A stretch of 46,682 bases of DNA from Antrodiella citrinella (Eukaryota; Basidiomycota; Agaricomycetes; Polyporales; Steccherinaceae), in contig SGPM01000217.1 in the NCBI GenBank assembly GCA_004802725.1, positions 1 through 46,682 of the forward strand, in the 5' to 3' direction. The notes below the pieces were generated by a model. The model searched no databases and had not been told where the DNA came from. It saw only the letters and a list, made by a program, of their open reading frames with translations. Made by a program: the position numbers and the translations under genes. Positions 33,015 through 44,824 of this stretch are shown here, one piece after another (position 1 is the stretch's first letter; each line of letters starts with the position of its first letter).

Positions 33015-33713
33015 ATGAGCATCCTTCTCTTCCTCTGTGGCTTGACACTCGTCTTGTGCATTGCCCTTGCATCGGCATTCCCGAATTCATTCCTTCTCAA
33101 GCTCTGGACATCTCGTCGTTCCCCCTCTTTCACTCCCGTCTTCTCCGTCAGTGTCCCACTGGGTCCCAAGAACACGGTCAAAGGCCCTTTTGGCACGCGC
33201 ACAAACATGGCGCTACTCAGGTACGTCAAGTCCGTCCCACCCGTTACTGGATACGCTGATCAAACCTCTACACAGCGGAATTGTGCACGATGCGTCAGGA
33301 AAGCCGATTGGTCATATCGTTCCCAATACGAGCGTCGCGAACGGGATCGTGGCTGCGAGTGGGACTTATTTCCCTACTGTCTCCATCACGATCCAGTGGG
33401 GTGCAGATGACACCTTCGCATATCTCAATCTTTCCGGTGTAGGGTGAGTCGGTCACGAATTCGTGGAGCGGGCACCTTTTCTAACAATCCGAATTCTATA
33501 GCGTCCTCGGACAGACTACGATGGTATACATGTAAGTCGTCGTTTGAGTCGGTTGTTTGGTACAATTTGCCTTATCTTTTATGTGACTTTAGACGTATGG
33601 ATACCGACGGGGGTTCAGCTTATGCTGCCTGGGGCCAACAATTTTTAATCGGCGAGGTTTCATACCCAGAGCAAGACGGACCAGCTCTGTTCAAAATTTT
33701 TGCTCATTCATGA
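33015..33713 (+). CDS. secreted/anchored DUF3237-like(?) protein, copy A
   Basis: Four exons (33015-33220, 33276-33443, 33502-33531, 33593-33713), 174 aa. The N-terminus is a signal peptide or anchor (SILLFLCGLTLVLCIALASA). The body is strand-rich: TPVFSVSVPLG, GTYFPTVSITIQWGADDTFAYLNL, then AWGQQFLIGEVS. It resembles the DUF3237 barrel pattern (an x-WLN/W..-xxG segment near the end), but that is a tentative match. Exon 3 is 30 nt. The gene is a tandem duplicate of copy B at 34.7 kb, with identical exon 2 and exon 3 lengths (168 and 30 nt) and intron phases. Function unknown. Confidence 0.78.
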
Positions 33714-33719
33714 TGGCTT

Positions 33720-34708
33720 GTTTGTTCGATTTGGATTCACTTCACCGTTTCTCATGACAGCCGGAATCTGTCCTCAGTGTTATACATGCTTCGTTCACGA
33801 CGATGATCAACTCAAGTTGTATAATAGTATATACCCTGGAATGTGTTGCCGTCGACACTCTCACTCATTTGTATGTAGTTTCTCTCCCTTGTGATTGTAC
33901 GCATTTTGTCTTGTAAAGTACCGGTCTCCTCTGTCCGCCTGCACAATAAGATGTGTAATCTGAAGTTGCAAGTTGTACAGACCCGATGTAGATCTGAGTT
34001 GAGTCCAGTACGGCGTCACACCAAATTCAAACCTGCTCCGAACGCTCATCTCAGCGAACAACGCGCGTCCCAACAGCGCCATATCAATCATGTACATTGT
34101 CAAAACAATCAGCATGTTCGTGCTAGAGAAGATCTCCGTCGCTGAGTTCCTCATTGTACAGTTGTCTCCTTCGAGTTTCATCCGAGTCGGCGGCGCAAAG
34201 GGAAATCGTGCGTATGTGCTCTCCGAGTCCTCCGACTATGGAGTGGAGTAGCTGCAAATCCCGTTCAAACATTCAATCCGGCATTCGCGATGATGCTCAG
34301 TACTGTAATACAGTCACTGCTTCATCGCGCCCCGGATTCACAAAAGACAAAGTTGGGCGCTGGCACTCTATTGTCATGTCTGTCATGGTCAGCCGCGTTC
34401 TCCGTCGCAGAAAACACGCCGGAACATATGTCCAGGTTTATGACAATCATAGACTGAACGTGTAAGAGTGAGTTTTCATTATTGTGTTGCTGTCTTTTGT
34501 GTTGACGAACTTCCGATAACACTTAGCGCCACACGCTCAACTTGTTTATTGACATTATTGTCATCCCTCCGTGCTCCTGTGGGGTGGTATCGGGAGATCG
34601 ATATGCCTTGTTTGCTTCACAATAGACTGAAATGTAGGTGGGGATCGTATAGAAAGAGCCAGTCGAGACTCGGTCTTCATCACCCTCCACTGTCACGCCA
34701 CTGCACAG
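33720..34708. other. intergenic between tandem copies
   Basis: No coding evidence. A TATA-like GTATAGAAAG near 34650 precedes copy B by about 55 bp. Confidence 0.5.
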
Positions 34709-35386
34709 ATGTCTCCCGTTCAATCTGTACCCACTCCCGTGTTCGACCCCCTCTTCTCGGTCAGTGTCTCAATGGGACACAAACACACTATGAAGGGAGC
34801 CTTCGGCACTCGATCGAATAAGCCCTTGCTCGGGTGAGGGTTTCAGTGTACACTCGTCGCCGTTGACCTCTGAACTCACTTCGTCATATATAGCGGGACC
34901 GTCAAGGATGCTTCGGGAAAGATCGTCGGGAAGATCGTCCCTAACACGAGTGCATCTCATGGCGTGGTCGACGTGTATGGCACTTACCACCCCAATGTGT
35001 CTATGACCATCCAGTGGGATGCAGACGGCACCTTTGCCTACCTGAACCTGAACGGCGTAGGGTATGGTTTTCTTCCAGTCGTCTTCGAATCTTGACCTGA
35101 CGAATACCTGATGTAGGGTGATGGGGGCTCCCACGACCGTGTATATGTGCGTTCTGAAGTTCCTCATCCTTCTGTTTGTCCTGATCTTGTTCTTAGACAT
35201 ATGGAAGCAGACGCTACATCGTCGTACTTCTGGCTCAACAGACGGTTCCTCATTGGAAAAGTCTCACACGCACCAGACGGCTCTCTCGCTTTCTTCGACA
35301 TCTTCGCCCTCAATGAGCTCCAAGTGGACGCAAAGAAGGTCGTCCAGTATTCGGCGGTACCTGTCTCTGTGAAAGCAAGCGCATGA
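34709..35386 (+). CDS. DUF3237-like(?) protein, copy B, without signal peptide
   Basis: Four exons (34709-34833, 34894-35061, 35117-35146, 35197-35386), 170 aa. The start MSPVQSVPTPVFDPLFSVSV is the first ATG after a TATA-like element about 55 bp upstream. The core aligns with copy A (FGTRSNKPLL, IVGKIVPNTSASHGVV, TIQWDADGTFAYLNLNGVG, then YFWLNRRFLIGKVS). The N-terminal signal sequence of copy A is absent, and the C-terminus is longer by about 25 residues (FALNELQVDAKK...VKASA). Exon sizes 2 and 3 equal those of copy A. The different N-termini suggest different cellular locations. Function unknown. Confidence 0.75.
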
Positions 35387-35389
35387 TTG

Positions 35390-35960
35390 CTATCGTGCTT
35401 CTCCTGAGTCAGCTTAATCGTATTTCGTTCTCCTCTGGCGCGAGTAATGGTACGTCTCATCTTCAAATCAGCTTGGTACGTCGATGCTTATTATTCCAAT
35501 CACAGTGTAATACACCTTCATTATTGACTCGGTTCACGAGAATGCGAGTCATTTCTCAATGTTGCTTGCGACGCCATGTATCCTCTCACGTTCTTCTCGT
35601 ATTCTGTAATATTCTGGGACATGTATATCGCAAAACGTTGATGCCACTCTGCTGCGCAGAAGAGTTGAAATATCATTGCAGTGTACATAGTCAGAGCGAG
35701 TCACATCTGTTCGCTGCAACAATCGATACACAGTACTAGGTAAGTAGTATGAGTGCAGACCTCAACGTTGCTTGCTATTGCAGGGACCAGAAAACTTCAG
35801 ATGAGGAATCGGTCTTGACACGGAGGTCGGAATAGTACGCTTCTTGTCCAGCGAGTCGGTTCGCTCGAGTCTAGGTCACGTAGGTGCTCTCTCAACGCAT
35901 TGGCATCACTAGCATCGCGTTTTGCCCATCGGCATTATCCGGGCCTGAGGGAAGTTCACC
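35390..35960. other. intergenic, no gene seen
   Basis: Short frames only. Confidence 0.5.
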
Positions 35961-35964
35961 TTCA

Positions 35965-36217
35965 TTACAGCTGTTTCAGTGTTTGCAAAATCGTAGGCGT
36001 GTCCGAGACAGTAGTTATCGGCTAGTGGAAATAGGCAGGATTTGGACGCCGCCAACCAGAAGCTTGCACAGCACGGGCATACTTTGGTCAAATTCAACCC
36101 TGCCGCCGCCGTCTTTCGTCGAATGGTATCCCGGTTAGCCTTAGAATTGAGCTCCTCCCGAGCCGACAACTACGCTTTATTTTTCGGACATGCCTACGAT
36201 TTTGCAAACAGCTGTAA
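35965..36217. repeat. imperfect inverted duplication of a coding-like fragment
   Basis: Left arm 35965-36022 and right arm 36161-36217 are reverse complements with few differences. The core of 27 bp around CCTACGATTTTGCAAACA has one mismatch, and the left arm carries an 8-bp extra segment. Read outward, both encode a similar peptide: ADNY..GHAYDFAN on minus (left) and RADNYALFFGHAYDFAN on plus (right). A snap-back duplication of part of an unknown gene is likely. Confidence 0.75.
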
Positions 36218-36219
36218 GT

Positions 36220-36742
36220 CGGCGTCGCATTCTTCTGGATCTTCAATCGGTTCCCGCCGCCCTCATGCATTATTCTGCCAACGAAAATGACTTATCAATC
36301 GCACGTCTCTCAGGCTATGTCTGAACTTGCCTGTGTCACTCCCCTCAGGCTCGCCGACTGAAATGTCCGTAATCATGCATGACACTTCTGACTCTTTTTG
36401 GAACTCAAGCTCGTAGAACAATCTGGCCACACATCAGTACTTCAAGTCTCAGACCTTCAGGCGATATTGTGAGATAAACTACAGGGACTCCGCTTTCTGC
36501 CACTACTGATCAGTCCAAGTTGCAGCGTGTGAGTCATCTCTTGTACCTTACTGCCATCACCGGGAACGGTACGGGACGAGGTCCAGCGGGTCGTCGTAAG
36601 GTGGAAGATCGAGGAGAAGTAGCTTGACAGTAGGTGCTACATATATACAAGACATTACAAAATGCCAGAATCTGGATGGAAGAATAATCGTACATATCGT
36701 TGGTTTTTCTGCACAAAACATACCCTCTCTGACACGACCCAT
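36220..36742. other. intergenic, 3' flank of the aldehyde dehydrogenase
   Basis: No coding evidence. Confidence 0.6.
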
Positions 36743-38691
36743 CTACTCGACGTTCAAGCTGAAGTTAACGTGCACGGCCTTGACGGCGGTGTAGCTGAGG
36801 GAAAGGAAACAGGTAAGTAAGGAAGTTCAGAAGATGCTTCGAGAGAGAGTCGACGTACTTCTCCAATGCGTACTCGCCGAGCTCACGACCGATACCGGAC
36901 TGCTTGAAGCCACCGAACGGTACTTGTGGGTGCAGCTGGTTAATACAGTTGACCTGAAGCGAAGACATCAATCAGCAATCTGAGGAGGCAAACGACTGAG
37001 CAAAGAGTTTCACGTACCCAAGCAGTACCAGCCTTCAACTTATGTGCGACTTGCAGTGCGCGATCAATGTTCTTCGAGAACACGGCAGCAGCGAGACCGT
37101 ACATGGTGTCGTTGGCCTGGCGGAGAACGTCCTCGTCGTTGTCGAACTTGATGACCACACCGACAGGGCCAAAGATCTCCTCCTGGACGATCTTCATGTC
37201 GGGCTTGACATCAGTGAAGATAGTGGGTTTGATGAAGTATCCCTCCTCTCCGTGACGCTCACCGCCCAGATGGACGGTGGCACCCTGTTCCTTGCCGGAG
37301 TCAATGTAACCCATGATACGCTGAGAAGAGTGGAGAAGGATATCAGATGATTTCAGCAATGTCGTGTAGTGCCACATACGTCGAATTGGATCTGGGAAAC
37401 CTGGGGACCCTGGTAAGTTCCAATGCCGAAGGGATCACCGATCTTCAACGACTTCGCCTTCTCTGTAAACTTGACTAGGAACTCGTCATACACTTTCGCA
37501 TGAACAAAGATACGAGATCCGGCGCAGCATGCTTGGCCGTGGTTCCAGCTATCATAACACACGAACAACCAGAGCTTAGTCAGTTGTGTGAGAAGACCGA
37601 GGGTCCGCACGTGAAAACGTACAAGATACCGTGAGATGTGAACTTGACAGCCTGGTCGATATCTGCATCATCGAAGATAATGTTGGGAGACTTGCCGCCT
37701 AGCTCGAGTGTCACGTTCTTCAGGTTCGTCCGCGCGGAAGCCTCCATGATCTTACGACCGACCAGCGTGCTACCAGTGAACGCGACCTTTAGGATAAATG
37801 AATGAGCTCGGAGCCAATATATGAAGAAATCTCAAGGGTTGCGAACTTTGTCAATGTGTGGGTGCTCCGCGATAGCAGCACCAGCAGTGCCACCGTAGCC
37901 GGCGAGGATGTTCACCACACCAGGTGGGAAGCCGGCTTGATGAATCAGCTCGCTCATGCGAATGGCAGTCAATGGCGTGAACTCAGAAGGCTTCAGCACG
38001 ATGCAGTTTCCAGTTGCCAAAGCAGGGCCTAGCTTCCAAGCCATCATCATCACTGGATGCGAATAAGCGGGCGTTTCGAAAATAGGAATGCAATAGACCG
38101 CAAATAGAAGTCACATACATGGGAAGTTCCATGGGATGATCTGACCGACGACACCGATGGGCTCATGGCGAGTGTAGGTAAGCTTGTGTTGGGTGGTCTC
38201 AATGGTCTTTCCTTGGATCTTGTCCGCCCAGCCAGCGTAGTACTTGATAGTAGCAATGGAATCGGTGACGTCAACATCCTGAGCCCAGCCGAATGTCTTG
38301 CCATTGTCCAACGCCTCGAGGGCAGCGAGCTCATCAAAGTGCTCCTGCATGAGATCGCCGAGCTTGTTTAGCAATGCACCACGCTTGGTTCCAGGAGTGT
38401 TCAGACCCCAGACGGTGTCAAAAGCCTTCTGCGCAGCGACGACAGCGAGATCAACATCCTCCGAAGTCGCCTGCGAGATCTTGGTGATAATTTTTCCATT
38501 CGTGGGGTTGATAACGCTGCATAAAATATGAGACGTCTTGAGCGATGGTAGAATATGTGTACCAATACTCACTCAATGGTTGTCTTCTTAGATCCGTCCA
38601 CCCATTTGCCGTCAATGTAAAGACCGGTCGAGAACGAGGTCTTGCCCTTGTAGATGGGAGTGTCAAATGTGTAGGTGAATGTCTCGGGCAT
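36743..38691 (-). CDS. NAD(P)-dependent aldehyde dehydrogenase (ALDH superfamily)
   Basis: Eight exons (38691-38573, 38516-38119, 38052-37847, 37786-37623, 37548-37380, 37320-37018, 36953-36859, 36794-36743), 501 aa, the usual ALDH length. Motifs: [16 protein letters not shown], cofactor-site FTGSTLVG (about 244-251), general-base Glu in LELGGKSP (about 269), nucleophile Cys in [11 protein letters not shown] (about 303), EEIFGPV and the C-terminal [19 protein letters not shown]. It oxidises aldehydes to acids. No targeting sequence is obvious, so a cytosolic role is likely; substrate unknown. Intron 3 begins GTTCGC, an unusual donor, but splicing there is required to join HIDK to VAFTGS. Donors were chosen so that GIFWNHGQ and ALENYTAV are formed. 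Confidence 0.97.
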
Positions 38692-38752
38692 GGTGTAGGT
38701 TGAAGGGGGGGATATAGGATTGTGGGGGCGATATGACGGAGTGGAGGGGTCC

Positions 38753-38759
38753 TTATATA
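38753..38759 (-). promoter_or_regulatory. TATA box of the aldehyde dehydrogenase gene
   Basis: Minus strand TATATAA (context GCATATATAAGG) about 62 nt upstream of the ATG at 38691. Confidence 0.6.
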
Positions 38760-38769
38760 TGCGGGCTTG

Positions 38770-39513
38770 GACGGATGTCCACCTACAGGCACGAGGCCAT
38801 CATCGCGTATACCATTCCCACCGTAAAGAAGCACCTCTTGGGACCTGCTGAGCCGATCACTATATATGACTAACCCCATTTCGCTGCTGGTGTCAACGTT
38901 CAGTAGCATCTAGAGTTTCCAAGTGTGAATAAAACGTACGGAACTTCACATTTTCATGGCATGCACTTACTGTCATCTTTCCTGATCCCTGATTGCATGA
39001 CCGTAAGGGGTAATCCGAATGATTTCATGGCGACCAGACTGTTCTGACGCGCCATAACTGAACATGTGTCCCATCGGGAGTCCTTTGCGTGGGTCTTTAC
39101 GAGTCTAATCGGCGAGTAGTGGTAGTAACTCCGAGTACGATTGTGATCCAGTCCCTGTCATGTGTTCTATCTGACTTACGACTTTGATATCGATCCCGGT
39201 CCGTGGATTGCCGCTCGGTGAATACGCTCACACTACGCCGGAGAGGAAGTCGGCGAGATCCAGAACATCACTGCAAGCAGCGATGAAGGATAAAGCGTGA
39301 GTGGCCTGCGCTGCGCGTGTGTCAACATAGTATCGGATTCAACGCCATATTGTTCGGTTCAGCCATAGGAATATGCAGCGGTATGTTTTCCGAATAGTAC
39401 AATTGACTGCGCTTTACGAAGTGTTATCAGTAACGACAGACGGATTCGAATACCCTGCTGGACAACTGTGACGCACCTCACACTACATGGAGCCCGTACC
39501 ACTTACGCATATA
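38770..39513. other. intergenic, no gene seen
   Basis: Promoter side of ALDH and 3' flank of the NAT9-like gene. Confidence 0.55.
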
Positions 39514-40422
39514 TCAAGCAACAGATGGCAATGCTCGTCCCACAGAACCCTTCTTCCACTCCTCATGGTTACCGCGGAATCGCATCTCAACTTCCTGAAA
39601 AACCTCTACTCGCTTCGTCAGAACGAACCCTAATTTCTCGAATAATCGTATACTAGATTCATTAGATTCACCGATCCGGACCACAAGGGAATTTGAAGCG
39701 ATGGGCAGAGGAGTCGGAGAAGACGGAGAGGTGGCGTAAGACAGCATTATCTGGAGGGCTGTCAAAGCTACACCTCGTCTGCGATAGTTTGGTTCTGGTA
39801 GGGGCAGTCAGATAACGTATGCACGGTAAATCATTTCTATGCTCACCTGCAATCATGATCTCTGCCTCTGCTTCAAACTCTTCTTCCTTAGGAGAACCTT
39901 TGAGAAACATGTTCACATCTCCAACCATGACGAGACCTTCCTCTAAAGCGAGTTCGGTATCAATATTCGGGCGAACACAGACGATAAAGGTAAGTTCTGG
40001 GACATGCCAAGTCAGGTCAATGGGACGGTATCGAAAGCGCGAATTCAACGTACTGTCTTCATCATGCTGCCACTTCTCTGATCATAGGATGTCAGCAGCT
40101 ACACTTAGATGTGATAGTACGGAATACACACACGCTCACCTTGCATCTCATATTCCTCTTCGAGGGTCAAAGATTCGCTGGCCGTCAACTCACGTAATTC
40201 TGGGTTCTGCATCCATTCGTGGTATTTCTACCTATGACGCCGCGACACTATTAGAAGACGATCCCTGAACAGACACTACACATGTACGAACCGCGACGTG
40301 CTCTTTCCTGTTATCTCTCGTCATGTTCGGATATGGTCTCGGTCTCCCAAAAGACGTACATACCTGTAAGGAACAAGAACAACGTCTTCGTACACAATCA
40401 TCGTGTCCTGGTTTGCTTTCAT
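39514..40422 (-). CDS. NAT9: N-acetyltransferase 9-like protein (GNAT family)
   Basis: Six exons (40422-40364, 40307-40292, 40227-40140, 40077-40054, 39996-39847, 39794-39514), 205 aa, the size of NAT9. Conserved blocks: VVLVPYRKEHVAKYHEWMQN, PELRELTASESLTLEEEYEMQ, TFIVCVRPN, MVGDVNMFL, AEAEIMIAEPNYRRRGVALTAL (acetyl-CoA motif RRxGxA) and IGESNESSIRLFEKLGFV. It should acetylate protein or small-molecule amines using acetyl-CoA. Exon 2 is 16 nt and supplies KEHVA between VPYR and KYHEW; exon 4 is 24 nt and supplies EKWQHDED. The donor after exon 2 is GTTCGT. Without these tiny exons the conserved N-terminal block cannot be assembled, which is the main evidence for them. Confidence 0.92.
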
Positions 40423-40429
40423 GGTAAGA

Positions 40430-43400
40430 GCGTTTCTTGCGTTCAATGGTGTCCAGATGAGCGCGACTTGGCCCCAAATGCATGTTGCTGATTGAAGCCT
40501 GATTCGTCCAGCAAAGATTTTCGAGTTCTGGCGGAGATTCGGGTATTGCCGTGGATGATCCTCAACGACTGGGAACGAGTCTGTATGGGCCCCAACTTCA
40601 AGTTCAACGTTCCTCCGAAATAAACCACACACATTGATCGGATGCTGTTCGGTATGTCGTCGTCGGTTTGGGCCCTTGTTGACAAGCTAAAACGTTTACC
40701 AAAGAAGAATCTTTCAGTGATGGACCGGCCAAGACCACCCTACCGCGCATCCAGCCCAGTGATCTCTTAATTGGTACACAGTCTTTGATTGTCAATCAAT
40801 AAGGCGTTTGTTTGAGCCTTCAACGGCGCCGAATTCCCATTACCATTTCTTAGAAGCTTCTTTTAACTTTAAGGGTCTAATGGAAGTACGACGACGTCGC
40901 GGTGCATGCGCAGAGAACCGGACGTGCAGTATATCCCAGGTGCCGTGTTGCACTGGTGCTCTTGGACTCTTCTGATTGTTTTCATGGTTAAATTATTTCA
41001 CGATTACGAGCCATGAAGCTTTGAAACCTCGTTGTTTGCCAGGAATGCGGCTTCCTAGCTCCTGTGCTCAAGCTGTCTCTTCACGCAGCTTCACGCTTCC
41101 CCCGCACTGGCTGTGAGCTCGCACCCCCGCACCCCGCACTTCAATCGAGCACCCCCGCATTGCTAATTTCTTTTTCAATTTCCCCACATTCTGATGGCAT
41201 CCGTGAGTCCGCTCTTCACGTACCTGATGCACGGACGAAGTACAGCTGAACCCCTATCTCACAGGTTCAACTCACAGGAAATCCTTAAAGCCACGAGACG
41301 TTAAGAAACCTCTTGACGGCCGATCTGGATGGTGCCCAGAAAGCCTCAGGCCAATGCTCGCGAACGCCATCGTCTGTTTCGTCCGCTACTCTCGTGGTTT
41401 CTCGGACGTTCTTGTCATCAGATCACGACTCTCCACTTGTCTTCCCGACTTATGGACCTACCCCGCAGATCGTCTCCTGTCGGAAGAGAATGTGATGTGA
41501 GTTCCCTAGAATGTAATGCAGTGGTGAGTACGTGCTGAACAAACGAGCAATTTGTGGCTCACCTGTCGATTGCGCTGAGGCCCCTTCCTCTATCTTGGTG
41601 CATCAGTACTCCCGCCACTGCTCGTAACATGATAGAGCAGTGGCATATCGGACATTTGGCGGTCGTGGTCGACCGATGCAAGCGGCTCGTACAGTGCAAT
41701 GAACCTATCGTTGGACTCTGACAGTGCTCTGATTCTGCTCAGCATTCGCAGTCTTCTTTCATACGATGTCGCCATTTTCCGAACTCGGAAGATACTTGAA
41801 GTCTCTCGGATTTCGTCGCGGGATATAACGGAGCAGCGAGCGGGCAAAAACGGTCGATCTGTACTCCTTCCGAGGCTCGGGTATCTCCTCCTCCTCAGCC
41901 ACGCCCATCACGCTCGAGGCCTCTGTAATTTCAAGATATTGTGATATTCATCTCTATCTACTTATGCGCTCCGAGGATGATCTCTGGAAAGAGACTCAAC
42001 ACTTAGACTGGACGCGTTACTCGTTCACTATATGCTCGCAGGTTTCTTCTCGCTGGCCTAAGAAGAGGAAGGAGAATCTACTAGGCCAGACTGTCAATGA
42101 TGGCCACTGAGGTCTGCGCTGTATTGCATTGCCCAATGAGTGTCCGCAAAGACATCGCGAAGACACGGAATGAAAGTGATCTGACCTGCAAGAAATCGGA
42201 GCTGCTAGTTATGGTTTAGGCGGTGCTCGTCGATGTTAATATTGACTGGAAGCGGCAACAACGTAGAAGGTTGGAATCTTGTCTTTGTGGTGTCTTACGA
42301 GTTGCTGATACACGTTACAGGTGGGAGCAGTCCCATCGGCACACCACGATACCAGAGTCCGGAATTACCCGAGGCGCGACCAGTTGGTTGCACGCTGTCC
42401 GAAATACTCCGAGCGCACCTCCGATTCCGAAGCTGAGCGCTGGTTGTCGGCAATTCCTTTTTTCGGGTGCAACCCACGCCCCTTTGTCGGAGCGCTGCGG
42501 TCTTCCTCTTTGGAGGCTGGCTTTCCTGTTGCCTCCGCAATGGACGTATATAAGAACTAAGATATGCATGAGCTTCTCGAGACTCCCCTTCGCTGAAATG
42601 CTGCTCCCATGGCTCTCTACGCTGCCCAATGCATCGCTGGACGTTTTTACCCTGGAATATTGTGTCGATCGTTACCCCGAGATCTCCTTGGATTCCTCCG
42701 CGGCGCCTCATACTGTCTCATAATCTTTTGGCAATTGCGAAGCGGATCTTGCCACAAGGCTGTCAACGGGGCTTGGTCGTTCTCGTCGAGCTCCCGCTGG
42801 CATCACGTTGTCATGTACTTATAGTTGACCTCACACCTCCTCACACCCTCCGTAATGCGAGAACATTGTGCCACTTTGTCTCCTCAAACGGAATCGAAAC
42901 TCTCATCTCCGAGGTCGCGCTCATGAGGTCGCGCTCATATTGCACCCGTGCCTGCTGGCTGTCGTCGGCGGCTATAGACGAGGTCTTGCGGCGTAACGCT
43001 ACCTGGCAGCGCTTGTGAATTCTTTTGCCTGAGATCCGTTATTTCTGCGGCCATTCGTGTGGCGTCAGGTGGGTTCCATCTTCCGTCGTAGTACGCGTGC
43101 AGCTTGGGAGTGGTCACTCTGATTGAGAAGTAGTGCGTCGCGTTCCATTGCTTGTCGTTTTCTGTGTTCATCCTCACGTACTTGTTCAGCTGCTGTTCTC
43201 TGCTCTTGGAGATCCGCTCATCAAGTCAAACTTACACCGGAACTAAACCCCATCTGGGCTGTGCGTAACCAGCAGTTGCGTGCGTCGGGCCGCTCTTCTA
43301 GCCACAGGTCGTTGGGCACATCAGATGATTGATGTCCTCTCCCTCTTGCCTTTTTGGGGCGTTCGACTGACCACCTCATCTTGTGATCCTTTTCGCAGCC

Positions 43401-43617
43401 CTTCCCAGTCGGCTCGTCAAATCTTCCCTCCCCTCATCGACGCGCGCAGTCTTGTGGAAGAAAGGGCTTCGACGCTTATGTAACGCATGAAATAAAGGCC
43501 AGACAGATCTCGTGCGTTTCCTCCGTCGCCTTCTCCTGCAACCCTCTCCCACCTACCCACAGGTCTCGTAGTCGTTCTTACCGTTGTCCTCGTCTCCTTT
43601 ATCTTTTTACAAACGCA
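40430..43617. other. 3.2-kb gene-poor stretch
   Basis: Many short frames on both strands and no recognised family. A plus-strand stretch at about 42590-42960 has LRR/F-box-like texture in shifting frames (WLSTLPNASLDVFTLEY, RLILSHNLLAIAKRIL), perhaps another F-box relic. Upstream of 43618 the sequence is CT-rich, as expected for the acetate transporter promoter. Confidence 0.5.
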
Positions 43618-44822
43618 ATGTCTGACAAGAACGGTGTCGAGACGTCCGAGTACAAGAACGGTATCGAGAGGGCCGAGTACGGCGGTGCTGCTCCTCAAGT
43701 CCAAAGCCACCGCGCCGCGTACCCTAAGAGAAGGCTAGCCAACCCAGGACCTCTGTACGTCGTCGCTGACATTGGCACATTCTGCTTCGTCCTGACGCGT
43801 CTGACACGTGTCTCTCCCTCTCCAGTGGTCTGTTCTCATTCGCATCCACGACGCTCATGTTGTCGCTCTTCAATGCCCAGGCCAGAGGCATCACCACCCC
43901 CAACGCCGTTGTCGGTATGGCCCTGGGAGTCGGTGGCCTTGCGCAGCTCCTGGCTGGTATGTGGGAGTTTGCATGTGGGAACACCTTTGGTGCTACTGGT
44001 GAGTCTCTCAGTACCTGTTGTTCGATGTTGAGTCTTTGTTGGGCGATGTCGACCCTGGGAGCGGGTTCAGGGAAACGTGTGGGGAGATAGAACTCTAGAG
44101 TATGATGCGACCAGATGCGACCCCACAATCGTACCACTGCTTCGCAGGCCGCGCGAATCACGCCCCAGATCGTATCTAAAGTTACGAGCTTGCGCGGCGC
44201 TTTTCGTGCAATAGGTTTACCCGAACTTCATGCCGTTTTGCCGGCTACTCGATGCTCCACATGTATTTTGAACGTCATGACTAACGTGTTGCCTGATCTT
44301 CTTAGCTTTCTCCTCGTTTGGTGGATTCTGGTTGTCGTACGCCTCCATATTCGTGCCCGGCACTGGAATCAGTGCTGCGTACAGTACCGACCCCGCGGCA
44401 GAGCAGTTCTCTAGTGCTCTTGGCATCTACCTCACCACTTGGGGTATCGTGACGTTCCTTCTGCTGTGAGCGCAATCCTCAAATTTTACGCTTCTGCTCA
44501 TCCTAACGTCCGTGTGCAGTGTCGCCGCAACCCGAAGGAACATCGGTCTCATTGCCCTCTTCCTGTTCCTGACCATCACATTCTTCTTGCTTGGGGCAGG
44601 TAAGTTGCTTCTACCCGCACCTTCGCCTGTTTACGATTCGCTCATGATGTATTGATCGTTTCAGGTTTCTTCACCGGGATGGTCGCGGTGACCAAAGCCG
44701 GTGGCTATATGGGTGTGATCACCGCACTCATTGCTTACTACGTTGGCCTTGCCGAACTCCTCATTCGTGACGAATCCTGGTTCACCCTCCCGCTCGGTCA
44801 GGTCTCCAAGCGTCTTGATTGA
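43618..44822 (+). CDS. GPR1/FUN34/YaaH-type acetate transporter
   Basis: Five exons (43618-43754, 43826-43998, 44306-44465, 44520-44599, 44665-44822), 235 aa. A hydrophilic N-terminus is followed by the family motif NPGPLGLFSFASTTLMLSLF and six hydrophobic helices. Diagnostic segments include QLLAGMWEFACGNTFGATAF, SSFGGFWLSYASIF, FFLLGAGFFTGM and GGYMGVITALIAYYVGLAEL. Members (yeast Ady2/Ato1, bacterial SatP) carry acetate or ammonium across the plasma membrane. Intron 2 (43999-44305) is 307 nt, far longer than the other introns here (54-71 nt), but its borders and CTAAC branch site are good and the joined codon gives TAFSSFGG. The gene is probably carbon-source regulated; I infer this from the family only. 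Confidence 0.95.
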
Positions 44823-44824
44823 AG

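Noticed and set aside
42590..42960. possible third F-box/LRR relic
   Set aside because: Only texture-level resemblance in shifting frames; no F-box core such as LPxDIxxxIF could be found.
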